64,000 bases of DNA from Candidatus Gracilibacteria bacterium (GCA_041658685.1 JBAZZS010000002.1:1-64000), one strand, 5' to 3'; positions 26,330 through 35,923 are shown, numbered from the stretch's first letter. A program made the numbers and translations. Notes: generated by a model from the sequence alone, not told the origin.

Positions 26330-27472
26330 ATGAAGTTCAAATATAAAAAAATAGGCGCAATGATGAGCCTATTGTTCGTGCTTTCCGCTGGAGCATTCTC
26401 TCCTATTGGCGCAAGTTTATCCCAAGCCGATGTGCCTGGACCCACTTTAACTGTTGGGCTTTCGCCAAGACCTACCAGCCAAACGGTTCCCGCGGGAGAA
26501 ATGGATATTCAATCTGTTGATTTTAGTTTTCGTTCAACAAGAGGGCCCATAACCATGACAGACCTTGTTTTAACCGGACATCTCGATGGCGACAATGATG
26601 GCACCTATGATTCTGATGGAACCGGTTCGGATGCAGGGGTAAATATTGAGGACGTTGTAACCTCGATTTCCCTTTATTCTCCGCGCTCACGAACCATGAT
26701 CTCCGGTGCGGAAACTTTCTCTTCCTCGGGTACTGTGACCTTTTCAGGTTTGGATTGGACTATTCCGACGGGTGGAATAAGTCGCCTGGATATTCTTGTT
26801 AATACTTCTGCCTCCCTTGCGAATGACGTCTCCTTTTCCATTGATATTGCGGATCTCAGCGCTGATGTCGTTGCCGAAGATGCCGATGGGAATACGCGGA
26901 TTGCTCGCGGAACCGATGCACCCAATGGAGGAACCAGCCCTGTGGTTGCGGTGACGGTTGAACCTGACATCACTGACGCAGTTATAATTGCTTTCGCTGG
27001 CCCTTCAAGTTCCGATGTTGCCATCGACTCTTCTGATTTTTCTATTCTTGAATTTTATATTTGTTCCGAGACTAATGTGGAAGTCCAACAATTGACTTTT
27101 GATTTTGTGGGATCCAGCGGGATCCTTCTCAACAGCACGCATACCGCCGCCAATTTCTTAGATCTTAAATTGGTGGATATGGATACTGGTGACGTACTGA
27201 GCGGACCTCAAGATATTAGTTTATCCGGGAGTGACACTGAACAAACTTTCAACTTTAGTGATGCATTTACTATTGATGCCGAAACCTGTCGACATCTTGC
27301 CCTTACCCTGGATGTTGCGGATGAATCTTCTCTTGTCGGAGAACAAATTTTTGCCACATTAAAACCCGTGAGTGTTACCGAAGGAATTTGGTCTTTGGAG
27401 CATGAGGCTTATGTTACTCATATCACTCCATCTGTCTCCATTGTTGGAAATATCATGACGCTTTACGAATAG
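26330..27472 (+). CDS. Secreted beta-rich protein, unknown function
   Basis: 380 residues. A signal peptide is clear (basic KFKYKK, hydrophobic MMSLLFVLSAGAF, small residues before GASLSQA). The mature protein is Ser/Thr/Asp-rich and beta-rich with almost no Lys or Cys (only two Cys late), like extracellular or S-layer-associated proteins. An acidic loop (DGDNDGTYDSDGTGSD) could bind calcium. No family recognised. It stands alone, followed by a strong terminator at 27493-27523, so it is a single-gene unit. A weak TATACT at 26257-26262 is the only promoter-like site I see. Confidence 0.65.
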   Translation: MKFKYKKIGAMMSLLFVLSAGAFSPIGASLSQADVPGPTLTVGLSPRPTSQTVPAGEMDIQSVDFSFRSTRGPITMTDLVLTGHLDGDNDGTYDSDGTGSDAGVNIEDVVTSISLYSPRSRTMISGAETFSSSGTVTFSGLDWTIPTGGISRLDILVNTSASLANDVSFSIDIADLSADVVAEDADGNTRIARGTDAPNGGTSPVVAVTVEPDITDAVIIAFAGPSSSDVAIDSSDFSILEFYICSETNVEVQQLTFDFVGSSGILLNSTHTAANFLDLKLVDMDTGDVLSGPQDISLSGSDTEQTFNFSDAFTIDAETCRHLALTLDVADESSLVGEQIFATLKPVSVTEGIWSLEHEAYVTHITPSVSIVGNIMTLYE

Positions 27473-27492
27473 AAGATTTTATTTAACATCCT

Positions 27493-27523
27493 AAAAAGAG
27501 GGCCTTAAAAAGGTCCTCTTTTT
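27493..27523 (+). terminator. Rho-independent terminator after the secreted protein gene
   Basis: A 14-bp stem (AAAAAGAGGGCCTT pairing with AAGGTCCTCTTTTT, one G-T pair) closes a 3-base loop and ends in a run of T. The A-tract and T-tract flanks make it potentially active in both directions. It lies 20 bases after the stop codon. Confidence 0.85.
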
Positions 27524-27552
27524 AATACAAATTTCATGTTTCTGCTCAACAA

Positions 27553-27746
27553 TTTCATGTATTGATACAAAATCATGAAAAAAACTTATGACAAGCGTTT
27601 TTTGTTGTAAAAATTTTTAACAAATAAGTAATTTAAAAGGTTAGAACAGGTCCGTTTTTTCGTTAAAAACGATAACACCTTTTTATAGATTTATGATCTT
27701 CTCTTGTTCGCGCTTTAATTATCCATAAAAATGCATTTGTTCGAAC
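27553..27746 (+). other. A/T-rich, hairpin-rich leader of the first cysteine-rich protein gene
   Basis: The 240 bases between the terminator and 27766 hold no credible gene. They contain several inverted repeats: TTTCATG (27553-27559) with CATGAAA (27574-27580); TTGTT/AACAA flanking AAAAATTTTT (27602-27623); CGTTTTT with AAAAACG (27653-27671); and the palindrome GTTCGAAC (27739-27746). They could be regulatory sites or RNA structures, which I cannot distinguish by eye. Confidence 0.4.
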
Positions 27747-27765
27747 TTTTTTAAACGGACAAAAC

Positions 27766-29424
27766 ATGCCCGATCTTCACCCCACATGCCCATGGACCGG
27801 ATTGCCTTTTACCGTAACTGAAGAAGACCAACAGTTTTATAAAAATCTCGATCTTCCGCCCCCGATCCTTTGCCCGGAAGAAAGACAACGCCGCAGACTC
27901 GCTTTTCGAAATGAACGAACGCTTTATCAACGCACGTGCAGTTCTTGTAAAAAGCCACTGGTTTCCATTTACCCGAGTGACGCGCCTTGTCCTGTTTTTT
28001 GCCATGATTGTTGGTGGAGCGACGACTGGGATCCGTTGGCTTTTGGAATGGAAATGGATTTTGATCGACCTTTTTTTGAACAATTCGGAGAATTGTTGCG
28101 AAAAGTTCCTCAAATCGCCCTCAACAATGCGAGCAGTGAAAACTCGGAATTCACCAATCAATCGTCCCATAACAAAAATTGCTATTTGGCGATTGTGGCT
28201 AATCACAGCGAAGATTGTTTTTACGGCACATGGTTTCAGTATTGTAAAAACTGCATGGATTGTTTGTATTTAGAAAAAGGCGAAAGGTGTTACGAGGTCA
28301 TCAATGCCAAAAACTGCAACCACTGCTCCTTTTCTCAAAACATCGAAAACTGCTCTGATTGTTTGTTTTGCAAAGATTGCATCGGGTGTCATAACTGTTG
28401 GGGGTGCGTCAATTTGCGCAATAAAGAATTCCATATTTTAAATAAAAAATATTCCCAAGAAGAATATTTGAAGAAAATCAAAGAATTCGATCTTGGAAAG
28501 CATTCGATTTTATCTCAACTCAAAAAGTCTTTCTTGAAATTCACGCAAACCTTTCCCCATAAATTTTACATTGGGAAAAACAATGAAAATTTTTCTGGAG
28601 ATTTTCTTCTCAATAATAAAAATGCGTTTGAAAGTTTTGGATGTCGGCACAATGAATCCATTAAATTTTGCTACGACTCATGGAGTAATCAAAATTGTTA
28701 CGATCTTACGGAAACCATCGGAAATCGTTTTTGCCTGGAAATTGAAGGGAGCGACGACAATGTTGAAAGCGCTTATTGCACCAAAATTTATGCGACGAAT
28801 CGAGCTTTTTATTGTTCGCACTGCCGCTTTGATAAAAATATTTTTGGCTGTGTGGCGCTTCGAAAAAAGAATCATTGTATTTTAAACAAACAGTACACAG
28901 AAAAGGAATATGAAAAACTTTTGCCACGACTTATTAAACACATGCAAAAGACCGGGGAATGGGGCCAATTTTTTCCTCCTTCGATTTCCCTTTTCCCTTA
29001 TAACGATACTGTGGCGCAGGATTATTATCCGCTCTCAAAATCAGAAGCCTTGCAACGCGATGTTCGTTGGTCGGATTATAAAACTCCGATTCCACAGGTT
29101 CAAAAAATCATTCCGGCTCATAAATTGCCGGATTCTATCAAGGATATCCCGGATGACATTTTGAATTGGGCGATCGAATGCGAAGTCAGCAAAAAACCGT
29201 TTAAAATTGTTCGAGCTGAACTTGAATTTTATCGAAAAGAGAACCTTCCCATTCCGCGAAAGCATCCCGATATCCGCCATCAAGAAAGAATCGGCTGGCG
29301 AAACCCTAGAAAACTGTGGGATCGAACATGCCAAACGTGCGAAAAAGCCCTTCAAACCACGTTTTCCCCGGATCGTTTGGAAAAAGTGGTTTGCGAAGAA
29401 TGCTATCTTAAAGCCGTGGATTAA
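27766..29424 (+). CDS. Large cysteine-rich protein of a Patescibacteria-associated family (copy 1)
   Basis: 552 residues with 36 Cys by my count, many as NCxxC or CxxC steps between about 140 and 225 (such as NCSDCLFCKDC and GCHNCWGC). The first 100 residues contain zinc-ribbon-like pairs (CSSCKK, CHDC) and the signature WWSDDWDPLAFG followed by FDRPFFEQF. The C-terminus repeats an N-terminal-like unit: LEFYRKENLPIPRKHPDIRHQERI, then a final CQTC...CEEC pair. Periodic short repeats suggest a solenoid core between zinc ribbons. No signal peptide or membrane span, so probably cytoplasmic. I know of no function. A paralogue is at 33387-34997. Confidence 0.75.
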   Translation: MPDLHPTCPWTGLPFTVTEEDQQFYKNLDLPPPILCPEERQRRRLAFRNERTLYQRTCSSCKKPLVSIYPSDAPCPVFCHDCWWSDDWDPLAFGMEMDFDRPFFEQFGELLRKVPQIALNNASSENSEFTNQSSHNKNCYLAIVANHSEDCFYGTWFQYCKNCMDCLYLEKGERCYEVINAKNCNHCSFSQNIENCSDCLFCKDCIGCHNCWGCVNLRNKEFHILNKKYSQEEYLKKIKEFDLGKHSILSQLKKSFLKFTQTFPHKFYIGKNNENFSGDFLLNNKNAFESFGCRHNESIKFCYDSWSNQNCYDLTETIGNRFCLEIEGSDDNVESAYCTKIYATNRAFYCSHCRFDKNIFGCVALRKKNHCILNKQYTEKEYEKLLPRLIKHMQKTGEWGQFFPPSISLFPYNDTVAQDYYPLSKSEALQRDVRWSDYKTPIPQVQKIIPAHKLPDSIKDIPDDILNWAIECEVSKKPFKIVRAELEFYRKENLPIPRKHPDIRHQERIGWRNPRKLWDRTCQTCEKALQTTFSPDRLEKVVCEECYLKAVD

Positions 29425-29426
29425 AA

Positions 29427-31463
29427 TCACCTCCCCAACAACTTTGCAATCTGAAAATCGCGCAAAAGTGTGGTGGCCCAACGGGAACCATCGAGCGTTT
29501 CTTCGTATGTGATGCCCGAGATTTCGTCAACCTCAGGAAAAGTTCCGTACGAATTCAAATCCGGGGCGGCAAATTCTTTTTTAAATACGGTATTGAGATC
29601 TCCTGGCTGCTTGATCACATGCAATCGGTATTCGGCGAGAGAATTGAAGTCGAGCGTAAACGGGAGCATGTAGGTCAAAGTGATCGTCTCGCTTTCTCCG
29701 GGGGAGAGGTCCCATTTAAAGTAAAAATAATCCAGGCCCAAGTCGAGATCGGTGTGTGTTTCAATGGCTGTGGTCTCAATGCCGTGAGCAGAGACAATCG
29801 CGCTTTCGTGTGGTACATACACGCGCATGGCCGAACGATTCGTGCCGCGTCCCAGCATGTCGATCATCTCCGGGCTCACGTCTGTAAAACCAAAACTCGC
29901 CAACAAATTTCGTAACATCATCTCATCCGTATCGGTCCACGTGTGCGTGCGAGTGATTTCAATTTCATCGTAAACCAATCCGTCCTGTTCGATTTGTGTG
30001 CGATGCGTAATGGATTGCTCAAGATAGGGGTCGGTCTTATTCCCGCCAATGGACGTGTGAACCACGAGCGTGTAATCCTCTTTCGGGACCACGGGATCGA
30101 TTTTTCCCAAAAGCCCCAATTCCTCAAATAAATCTTGGGCTCCCGGTTCATCCGAATAAATGGAAAAATGCTTAGCCAATGCCATCTCCTCCGAAAGCTG
30201 AAGCAAATCTTCCCAGGGTTGCAATTCGCGACACCGCGTTTGAACGGCCTCAACAAATTCGCCAAGCACCAATTTAGGGGTTTTTATTCCTGTTAATTTG
30301 GATTCCACCATATAGGAAAGTACGGTTGAAAAATTATCGGCGCTGAGCGCGATGGGCAAACTTTCCAATTTGATCGGTCCTGTGATTTGCAATAATCGAC
30401 TCACAAAAGTCAGGTCCACGGTCATGACATAATCCACGCCACGGCCCCCTTCCTCCTCCAAAAACCATGCGCTCTTGGCGGATGAAACCGTGAGATCCGG
30501 CGAATAATTCGAATCTCGGAAACGCCAATTGTTCGTCAAATCCGCGATCTCGCCGGGAGGAGCGATGGGCTCGTAATACTGCCCGTCCAATTCATACACA
30601 TCATTGAATGTCATGTTTTCCAAATACCCGTCGTTTACGTCCAGTAAAACATAGCTTCCGATGAATCCGCCTCCGGGCCGCGCCTCATTGTTGTTTTCCA
30701 AAAGCACGAGATAAGTGGCGGGGTGCTCGTCGCCTAAAAGATTGAGGAGTTCGGGGAAAAAAGTATCGAATTGGGTGAGCACATGGGTGAGTTCTTGAAG
30801 TTTGGCTGAAGAATCTCGAACTTGAGTTGAAACATCGGAAGGAAGCAAGGTTGTGTCCACGAAAGCCATGCGTTCTTGAGCGGAAAGCGCGGATTCCAGC
30901 GCAGATTTAAAATTTTTCTCATACGCATTTTTTAAACTCTCGGTGAGCGAAGGGCTCACGGAATCTGATTTTTCAGTGAGAAAACCCCCGCTCAATGTTT
31001 TCATCTCATCCACAAATGCCATGAACAATTCTCCGGCTTTTGAAATTTCCTGCCCTGCGGTGAGCACATTCGTTACGCCGGCGGAAAGTTCTCCCCCATT
31101 GCCTCCGCTGTTTGCATCTTCGGATAAAAACCACAAATAATCCTTGGCCGTCTGAAATTGCGTTTGCGCAAGAGTGAAATTATTGCGCGAAAGATCACTG
31201 CTTAAAATCGAATTCACACCCGAATAGGCGGCTGTGGCCACATTTTCTTCCAATTGCAGGCCCTTGTAATACACATTTACGCTGTTCAAAATCACGACCA
31301 CCCCCAAGCCCAAGGCAATCATACGCAAGGCCTCACCCAAACGGCTCGGTACGCGAATCGCCGGGTCCTCAATCTCTTCATAAAATTGTTTATCGGTTAC
31401 AGAGGGATGACCCGCTTTTTTTTGCGAAGGATTTTTGGAATGAATGTCGTTGAAAACTCGCAT
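29427..31463 (-). CDS. DUF4012 membrane-anchored protein
   Basis: 678 residues. A cytoplasmic N-terminus (about 45 residues) leads to one membrane helix (about 47-65), then a helical stalk (70-240) and the DUF4012 domain (about 240-678) with TYLVLLENNNEARPGGGFIGSY, the family's most conserved part, and WRFRDSNYSPDL. The large domain should be extracytoplasmic. The family is frequent in Patescibacteria and Gram-positives and resembles LytR-CpsA-Psr-associated surface proteins, but no function is established. It ends 2 bases from the convergent cysteine-rich gene and follows the DUF3352-like gene by 10 bases. Confidence 0.88.
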   Translation of the reverse strand: MRVFNDIHSKNPSQKKAGHPSVTDKQFYEEIEDPAIRVPSRLGEALRMIALGLGVVVILNSVNVYYKGLQLEENVATAAYSGVNSILSSDLSRNNFTLAQTQFQTAKDYLWFLSEDANSGGNGGELSAGVTNVLTAGQEISKAGELFMAFVDEMKTLSGGFLTEKSDSVSPSLTESLKNAYEKNFKSALESALSAQERMAFVDTTLLPSDVSTQVRDSSAKLQELTHVLTQFDTFFPELLNLLGDEHPATYLVLLENNNEARPGGGFIGSYVLLDVNDGYLENMTFNDVYELDGQYYEPIAPPGEIADLTNNWRFRDSNYSPDLTVSSAKSAWFLEEEGGRGVDYVMTVDLTFVSRLLQITGPIKLESLPIALSADNFSTVLSYMVESKLTGIKTPKLVLGEFVEAVQTRCRELQPWEDLLQLSEEMALAKHFSIYSDEPGAQDLFEELGLLGKIDPVVPKEDYTLVVHTSIGGNKTDPYLEQSITHRTQIEQDGLVYDEIEITRTHTWTDTDEMMLRNLLASFGFTDVSPEMIDMLGRGTNRSAMRVYVPHESAIVSAHGIETTAIETHTDLDLGLDYFYFKWDLSPGESETITLTYMLPFTLDFNSLAEYRLHVIKQPGDLNTVFKKEFAAPDLNSYGTFPEVDEISGITYEETLDGSRWATTLLRDFQIAKLLGR

Positions 31464-31473
31464 AAATAGAATT

Positions 31474-33318
31474 TTATTCCAGTGAAATTGGAGTCACAAA
31501 ATGCACGGTGCCGAACCCGTCATCAAATCCATTGAAGGAAGATACGATTTGAGAATTTTGGTTTTGCATAGCCCAGATTTGATCTCCGGAAGAAAGAAGT
31601 TTTTCCACATTGAGATAAGTGGCGGTTTCCACATAAGACGTTTGGTTCCCGGTTGCGGTTTGAATCACGGCTCGCAATGCCTCATCCGTAGTGGCGACAA
31701 AAAGAAGGTCGTCATACACCACAAAGGCGCAGAGTAATCCTCCGTTTTCTTTAAAAATTTGTGTGTAAAAAATATCGTCTTCTTCGGCTTGGTGTGAAGT
31801 TAAGGCGGACACGGAAAGCGTAGAAGTTTCCTTGTTGATTTCGAGATAACCGCGAGTGAGTAATTTCTCGAAAAGAGTGGTGACCAAACCGCGTGCGCCA
31901 CGTTCATCGTTGTCGATTTCCAAGGCGAGGATGTACGCGGGCGTGGACTCTGTACACACTTGCTCGGTGTCGGTTTCAGGGTTGAAGGTACAAACGGGGT
32001 CGGGCTGAAAGAAACCTAATGCGGATTCTCTACCGAATAATGTTAAAAAATCCGGGGCATCGGTATTTTGTTCCCGAGCATCGCGAGCGATTTCTTCGCC
32101 AAACCAAAGTGTTATTTTTTCATTCATCCACTGCTCCAAAGCCGAGCCACTCACCCCATCGACCGCATCGAGGACATACGCGAGTTGGTGCACGAAGCCG
32201 GGGCCACTTCCTCCTGCGACATTTTGCCCTCCAAAGAGTTGAGTGATTGTGTCCGGGAAATAGTTAAGCAAATTTCCTTTGTATTTTTTATCGTTGTGAA
32301 AAAAGGATTCAGTGCCATCTCCAATGAGAGTTTTGTCACCCACCCAATAGGTTTGAATGCGGGTTGAAGTGCTGTCAGGATCGACTACCGCGCCCATGGC
32401 CGGAAATAAGGCGAAACTGTGGCTGAGCGCCTGCAAGCTAATCGCTGCCTTGGGGAAAGTCGCTCCCAGAGTTTCGATATCCAGATTCCAACCCCACTTG
32501 AGCCATGTTTCAAGTTCTGAAGGTTTTGCATAAAAGAAAACCGCGGAATTATAAGGCAAACTCGGCCGTAATTTCATAAAATTTTCATCTTTTTTTAATG
32601 AAGGTTCTTCGTTGTTGAACACGGCTTCAATTTTATCGAGCAATAATGTTCCTCCTCCAGTTACGAGATAATCACCGATAAATCTGTAGGGCATCGACTC
32701 TTCTTGATTTTCGAGGCCCAAGGTTTGGAGGGCCATTGTTTCATCTTCAATTTCGTAAAACATCAATTTTTCGATAAAACTCCCACCAAAATCTCCAGGC
32801 ATCCCCCAAATCGCACCTTCATTGTTGTAAATCCATGCCATACCCACGCGATCTCCCAAACCGGTTTCAACAAATTCGGTCCGAGCATTGATTGTTGGTT
32901 CTTCGGTCACGCTGGCCGGAGGAGGGCCGTCCGGATAAATTGGGAAAATATCCACGGAAACGGGCTCGGGTTCCACGATCAATCCTGAAAAAGGCAGATT
33001 TCCCCACCAACTTGGCGTTTCGCCTGTGCTCATCATGGTCTCATATTGTTGAGTCGAAATTTCCACATACGCGATCGTGCTGTCCGCAGGCAAAAGCTCG
33101 GACAAATCTTGAGGGGCTTCGATTTTATACGCCAACAGATAGGCTCCCCAGGCTAAAATCACTAAAATCGCGACCAAAATCCCGCCGCGCACCCATTTGC
33201 TTTTCATCAAAAATTCATGCCAGCGCCTCAAGAACGCCGGGGACTCAAAATAAACATCCTCCACCGGATTCCGCTTGAGTCGTTTAAAAACTTTTTTTAA
33301 TTTTTCAAGGAGGATCAT
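31474..33318 (-). CDS. DUF3352-like membrane-anchored protein
   Basis: 614 residues. A cytoplasmic N-terminus with basic patches leads to one membrane helix (about 44-64), then an extracytoplasmic region that begins LSELLPADSTIAYVEI, the start typical of DUF3352 proteins (conserved P-A-D-T followed by hydrophobic strands). Repeated beta-alpha modules follow. Function is unknown. It is 10 bases upstream of the DUF4012 gene and 68 bases downstream of cysteine-rich copy 2 on the same strand, so the three may form one transcript. Confidence 0.7.
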   Translation of the reverse strand: MILLEKLKKVFKRLKRNPVEDVYFESPAFLRRWHEFLMKSKWVRGGILVAILVILAWGAYLLAYKIEAPQDLSELLPADSTIAYVEISTQQYETMMSTGETPSWWGNLPFSGLIVEPEPVSVDIFPIYPDGPPPASVTEEPTINARTEFVETGLGDRVGMAWIYNNEGAIWGMPGDFGGSFIEKLMFYEIEDETMALQTLGLENQEESMPYRFIGDYLVTGGGTLLLDKIEAVFNNEEPSLKKDENFMKLRPSLPYNSAVFFYAKPSELETWLKWGWNLDIETLGATFPKAAISLQALSHSFALFPAMGAVVDPDSTSTRIQTYWVGDKTLIGDGTESFFHNDKKYKGNLLNYFPDTITQLFGGQNVAGGSGPGFVHQLAYVLDAVDGVSGSALEQWMNEKITLWFGEEIARDAREQNTDAPDFLTLFGRESALGFFQPDPVCTFNPETDTEQVCTESTPAYILALEIDNDERGARGLVTTLFEKLLTRGYLEINKETSTLSVSALTSHQAEEDDIFYTQIFKENGGLLCAFVVYDDLLFVATTDEALRAVIQTATGNQTSYVETATYLNVEKLLSSGDQIWAMQNQNSQIVSSFNGFDDGFGTVHFVTPISLE

Positions 33319-33386
33319 GAGAAAAAGGGCGAGTGAATAAAGATGCTTTCACTCTACCAAAAGAACAGGTTTAAGGAAATTAAAAA

Positions 33387-34997
33387 TCAACCCACAATTT
33401 TAAGGTAACATTTTTGGCAATACACGAGCTTGGAACTTTCGGGGCGATGCGGGCTTAAAATGATTTCGTTACATTTGAAACAAGGCCGTCCCCACAATTC
33501 ATGCGGATTTTTTAAGCTGAGTCTTTTTTGATGGCGACACGAGGGGCACGCGGTCGGCGTCGGCACATTTAATTTTTGATAAAACTCTTGTTCTTGCGGG
33601 ATGATTTTGTAAAATTTTCCACAGGATTTGCATGCATTTGAATTCGGGTCCGCGGCGCTGTTTTTAGCATTCGTTTGCGAAGTGAAAAGCTCTATTTTGG
33701 GCAAAGGATAATAATCCTGCGCCACGGTTTCGCCATACTCAAACGGGGATAACGTATCGGGAAAAAACTCGCCCCACTCTCCTGTTTTTTGCATGTGTTC
33801 CGCGATTTTCAACGCCAATTTCTCGTACTCCTCTCGAGAATATTGTTTGTTCAAAATGCAGTACTGTTTGCGCTTCAATCCCGCACATCCAAACACGTCG
33901 TGGCACCCCACCACAAAATCCGAATAATAAATATTCGAATAACCCGCGATATAAAACCCGCTTAAGATATTTTTTCCCTCAATGCACATGCCCTCGCACG
34001 TGCGCTCCACGCCTTTTTTGGACGAACCAAAAATGTCGAAGGAATCTTTGCAATTCATGGAAAAATTTGCCCATTTGCAATCCTCAAGTCGGTCGGATTC
34101 GAATGAAAAATGTGTATTTTTGGAATGTGTGAGATGGTCGCCGGAACAGTTTTCAGTATGAAGAAGTGTGCCGGCCCGGTGGATGGCGCGCGTTTGGATA
34201 TTTTTTAAAAAACTCTGTTCCAGAGCATCGTAAATTTCCCGTTGTGCAAAACTCCACGCTGCTTTTTTTGCATCATATTCCTCTTTTGAATATTGCACAT
34301 TGAACAAACAATATTTTTTATATTTTAAATTGAAACAACCCACGCAGTCTTGGCACGAATGACAATCAAAACAAAACGCGAGATTGGTGGAATTTTTGCA
34401 CTGAATCGAGGCAAGGATGTTGTAACAACGGATGCAATCAATGGAGTCGTAACAAAGTTCGCAGTTTTTACATCCCGAACAATCCACGCAATCCTTGTCC
34501 GAATCCGCGAGGTTTGAGTAATACACATTTTCGCAGTTGCTGGCCCCAAATGTGAGATAACAATTTTTACAAAAATCGATGAAATTGCAGTAATCGCTAT
34601 TTTCAGACTGCCAAATCAAGAGATTCATGCGCGGCACGTCATGAAGTAGAGTGTTGAATTGTTCAAAAAACGGGCGATTGAAATCAAAATCACGGCCATA
34701 AATCGTGGGATCCCAATCGTCGCTCCACCATTCTTTTTGCGAATAGACTTTGTAAGGCTTATCGGGTGAAAGATAAGAGATGAGCGGCTCGCCGGAACGC
34801 GAGGATTTGGTTTGATAAAGCGAGCGTTCATTACGAAATGTAAGACGACGCTGGTCTCGACATTGAGGGCATAAAGTGGGAGGCGGAATCACCACCTTTT
34901 TGCCATCGAATGTGGGGCTGATTTTTTCATAAAATGCCACGTCTGCGTCTGTGATTTCGAATGGTTTTGAACAATGCGAGCAGGATTTAAATGTCAT
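33387..34997 (-). CDS. Large cysteine-rich protein of a Patescibacteria-associated family (copy 2)
   Basis: 536 residues from the ATG at 34997 (the frame opens 13 codons earlier). It has 38 Cys by my count and the same plan as copy 1: N-terminal ribbon (CSHC, CPQC), WWSDDWDPTIYGRDFDFNRPFFEQF (quoted in parts: WWSDDWDP, then FDFNRPFFEQF), a CxxC-stepped core (DCVDCSGCKNC, CFDCHSCQDC), the conserved MQKTGEWGEFFP and VAQDYYPLP segments, and a C-terminal ribbon unit (CKSCGK, CPSCRHQKRL, CFKC, CQKC). It clearly diverged from copy 1 long ago. No signal peptide. It probably binds several zinc ions; the biological role is unknown. Confidence 0.75.
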   Translation of the reverse strand: MTFKSCSHCSKPFEITDADVAFYEKISPTFDGKKVVIPPPTLCPQCRDQRRLTFRNERSLYQTKSSRSGEPLISYLSPDKPYKVYSQKEWWSDDWDPTIYGRDFDFNRPFFEQFNTLLHDVPRMNLLIWQSENSDYCNFIDFCKNCYLTFGASNCENVYYSNLADSDKDCVDCSGCKNCELCYDSIDCIRCYNILASIQCKNSTNLAFCFDCHSCQDCVGCFNLKYKKYCLFNVQYSKEEYDAKKAAWSFAQREIYDALEQSFLKNIQTRAIHRAGTLLHTENCSGDHLTHSKNTHFSFESDRLEDCKWANFSMNCKDSFDIFGSSKKGVERTCEGMCIEGKNILSGFYIAGYSNIYYSDFVVGCHDVFGCAGLKRKQYCILNKQYSREEYEKLALKIAEHMQKTGEWGEFFPDTLSPFEYGETVAQDYYPLPKIELFTSQTNAKNSAADPNSNACKSCGKFYKIIPQEQEFYQKLNVPTPTACPSCRHQKRLSLKNPHELWGRPCFKCNEIILSPHRPESSKLVYCQKCYLKIVG

Positions 34998-35128
34998 AAA
35001 AATTTCATGAACAAAATATGAATTAAAATTCATCACGATCGTAAGGCGGTTTTTTAAATTTGTTTATTTTTCGACAAAAATCGCCTTCATCCAAGGTTTT
35101 TACAGATTTAAAATCGCTCTTCTTGATT

Positions 35129-35881
35129 CTACGCCAAAGTGGAATTCCACAAACGTTGGTATTGAATCATTTTGGCCTTTGCCACTTCCGGGGCCTCGGT
35201 TTTCACCATTTTAATTTTTCCTTCCGCATCTTTATAAAAGGAAAGATACGTGTCTCCAAACAAATAACTGAATTCAAGCGGGTATTCTCCGTTTTGGATG
35301 AATTTGGTTTCCCTTTTTTCCCCGCCATCGCGACCAGCCAATTCTTTTGAAAAAGAAGAATTGTCAAAAATAATCGCATCGGCTTGAATCCCTTTTTTCA
35401 CTCGTTTCTTAATGAATTCTTTTTCAATTCCGGGGCCAAAAAATTTCATCACCGCCTCAAAAGATCCCACGCACCAAATAAAATCGTTGAGTTTGTAGGG
35501 AATATTGAGATAAAAATCCGTGAGCTCATCCTGTTCATAAATTTCCACATGCTCCGGCAAAGCAGAGAGTGTGTTGAGCTCTTTCAATTTTTGAGCCGTG
35601 CGTTGCAAGTGGCGACTGTTGCGTTCAAAGGTTTGAGCGAGTTTCCCGAGTGGGATCGGCGTGAACGTGAGCGGAGTCTTTTCTTGAGAAGGCTTGATGT
35701 AACCTTTTTCAGAAAGCGCACCCAAAATCTTGTAGGTACCGGCTGTACTGAAGCCCAATTTTGACTTGAGTGCGTTCGCATCACTCCCCGGTTTCTTCAA
35801 TAAAGCGGCCATGATATCGGCTTCGCCCTCGGTAAGGCCAAGGGTTGAAAACACCTGTTTGAGATAAGCTTTAATGCGCAT
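35129..35881 (-). CDS. TrmB-like transcriptional regulator
   Basis: 250 residues. The N-terminal winged helix-turn-helix (about 1-70: LGLTEGEADIMAALLKKPGSD, STAGTYKILGALSEKGYI) matches TrmB-type regulators, and a short helical linker (KLAQTFERNSRHLQRTAQKLKEL) follows. The C-terminal part (about 105-250) is an alpha/beta domain resembling the PLD-like effector region of this family. It probably senses a small metabolite and represses or activates nearby genes. The upstream region holds a perfect palindrome (35909-35923) suited to autoregulation and to control of the divergent sigma-like gene. Confidence 0.8.
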   Translation of the reverse strand: MRIKAYLKQVFSTLGLTEGEADIMAALLKKPGSDANALKSKLGFSTAGTYKILGALSEKGYIKPSQEKTPLTFTPIPLGKLAQTFERNSRHLQRTAQKLKELNTLSALPEHVEIYEQDELTDFYLNIPYKLNDFIWCVGSFEAVMKFFGPGIEKEFIKKRVKKGIQADAIIFDNSSFSKELAGRDGGEKRETKFIQNGEYPLEFSYLFGDTYLSFYKDAEGKIKMVKTEAPEVAKAKMIQYQRLWNSTLA

Positions 35882-35908
35882 ACTTGCATTTAATCATATT
35901 TTTAGAAA

Positions 35909-35923
35909 ATGTCAAATTGACAT
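35909..35923. promoter_or_regulatory. Perfect palindrome, candidate TrmB-like operator
   Basis: ATGTCAA-A-TTGACAT is a 7-bp inverted repeat with a 1-base centre. It contains a consensus -35 TTGACA on each strand; on the minus strand TAAATG lies 17 bases downstream (complement of 35887-35892). The regulator gene starts at 35881, so the site could cover its own promoter. A second candidate -35, TTGCCA, is at 35953-35958 on the plus strand. Confidence 0.5.
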
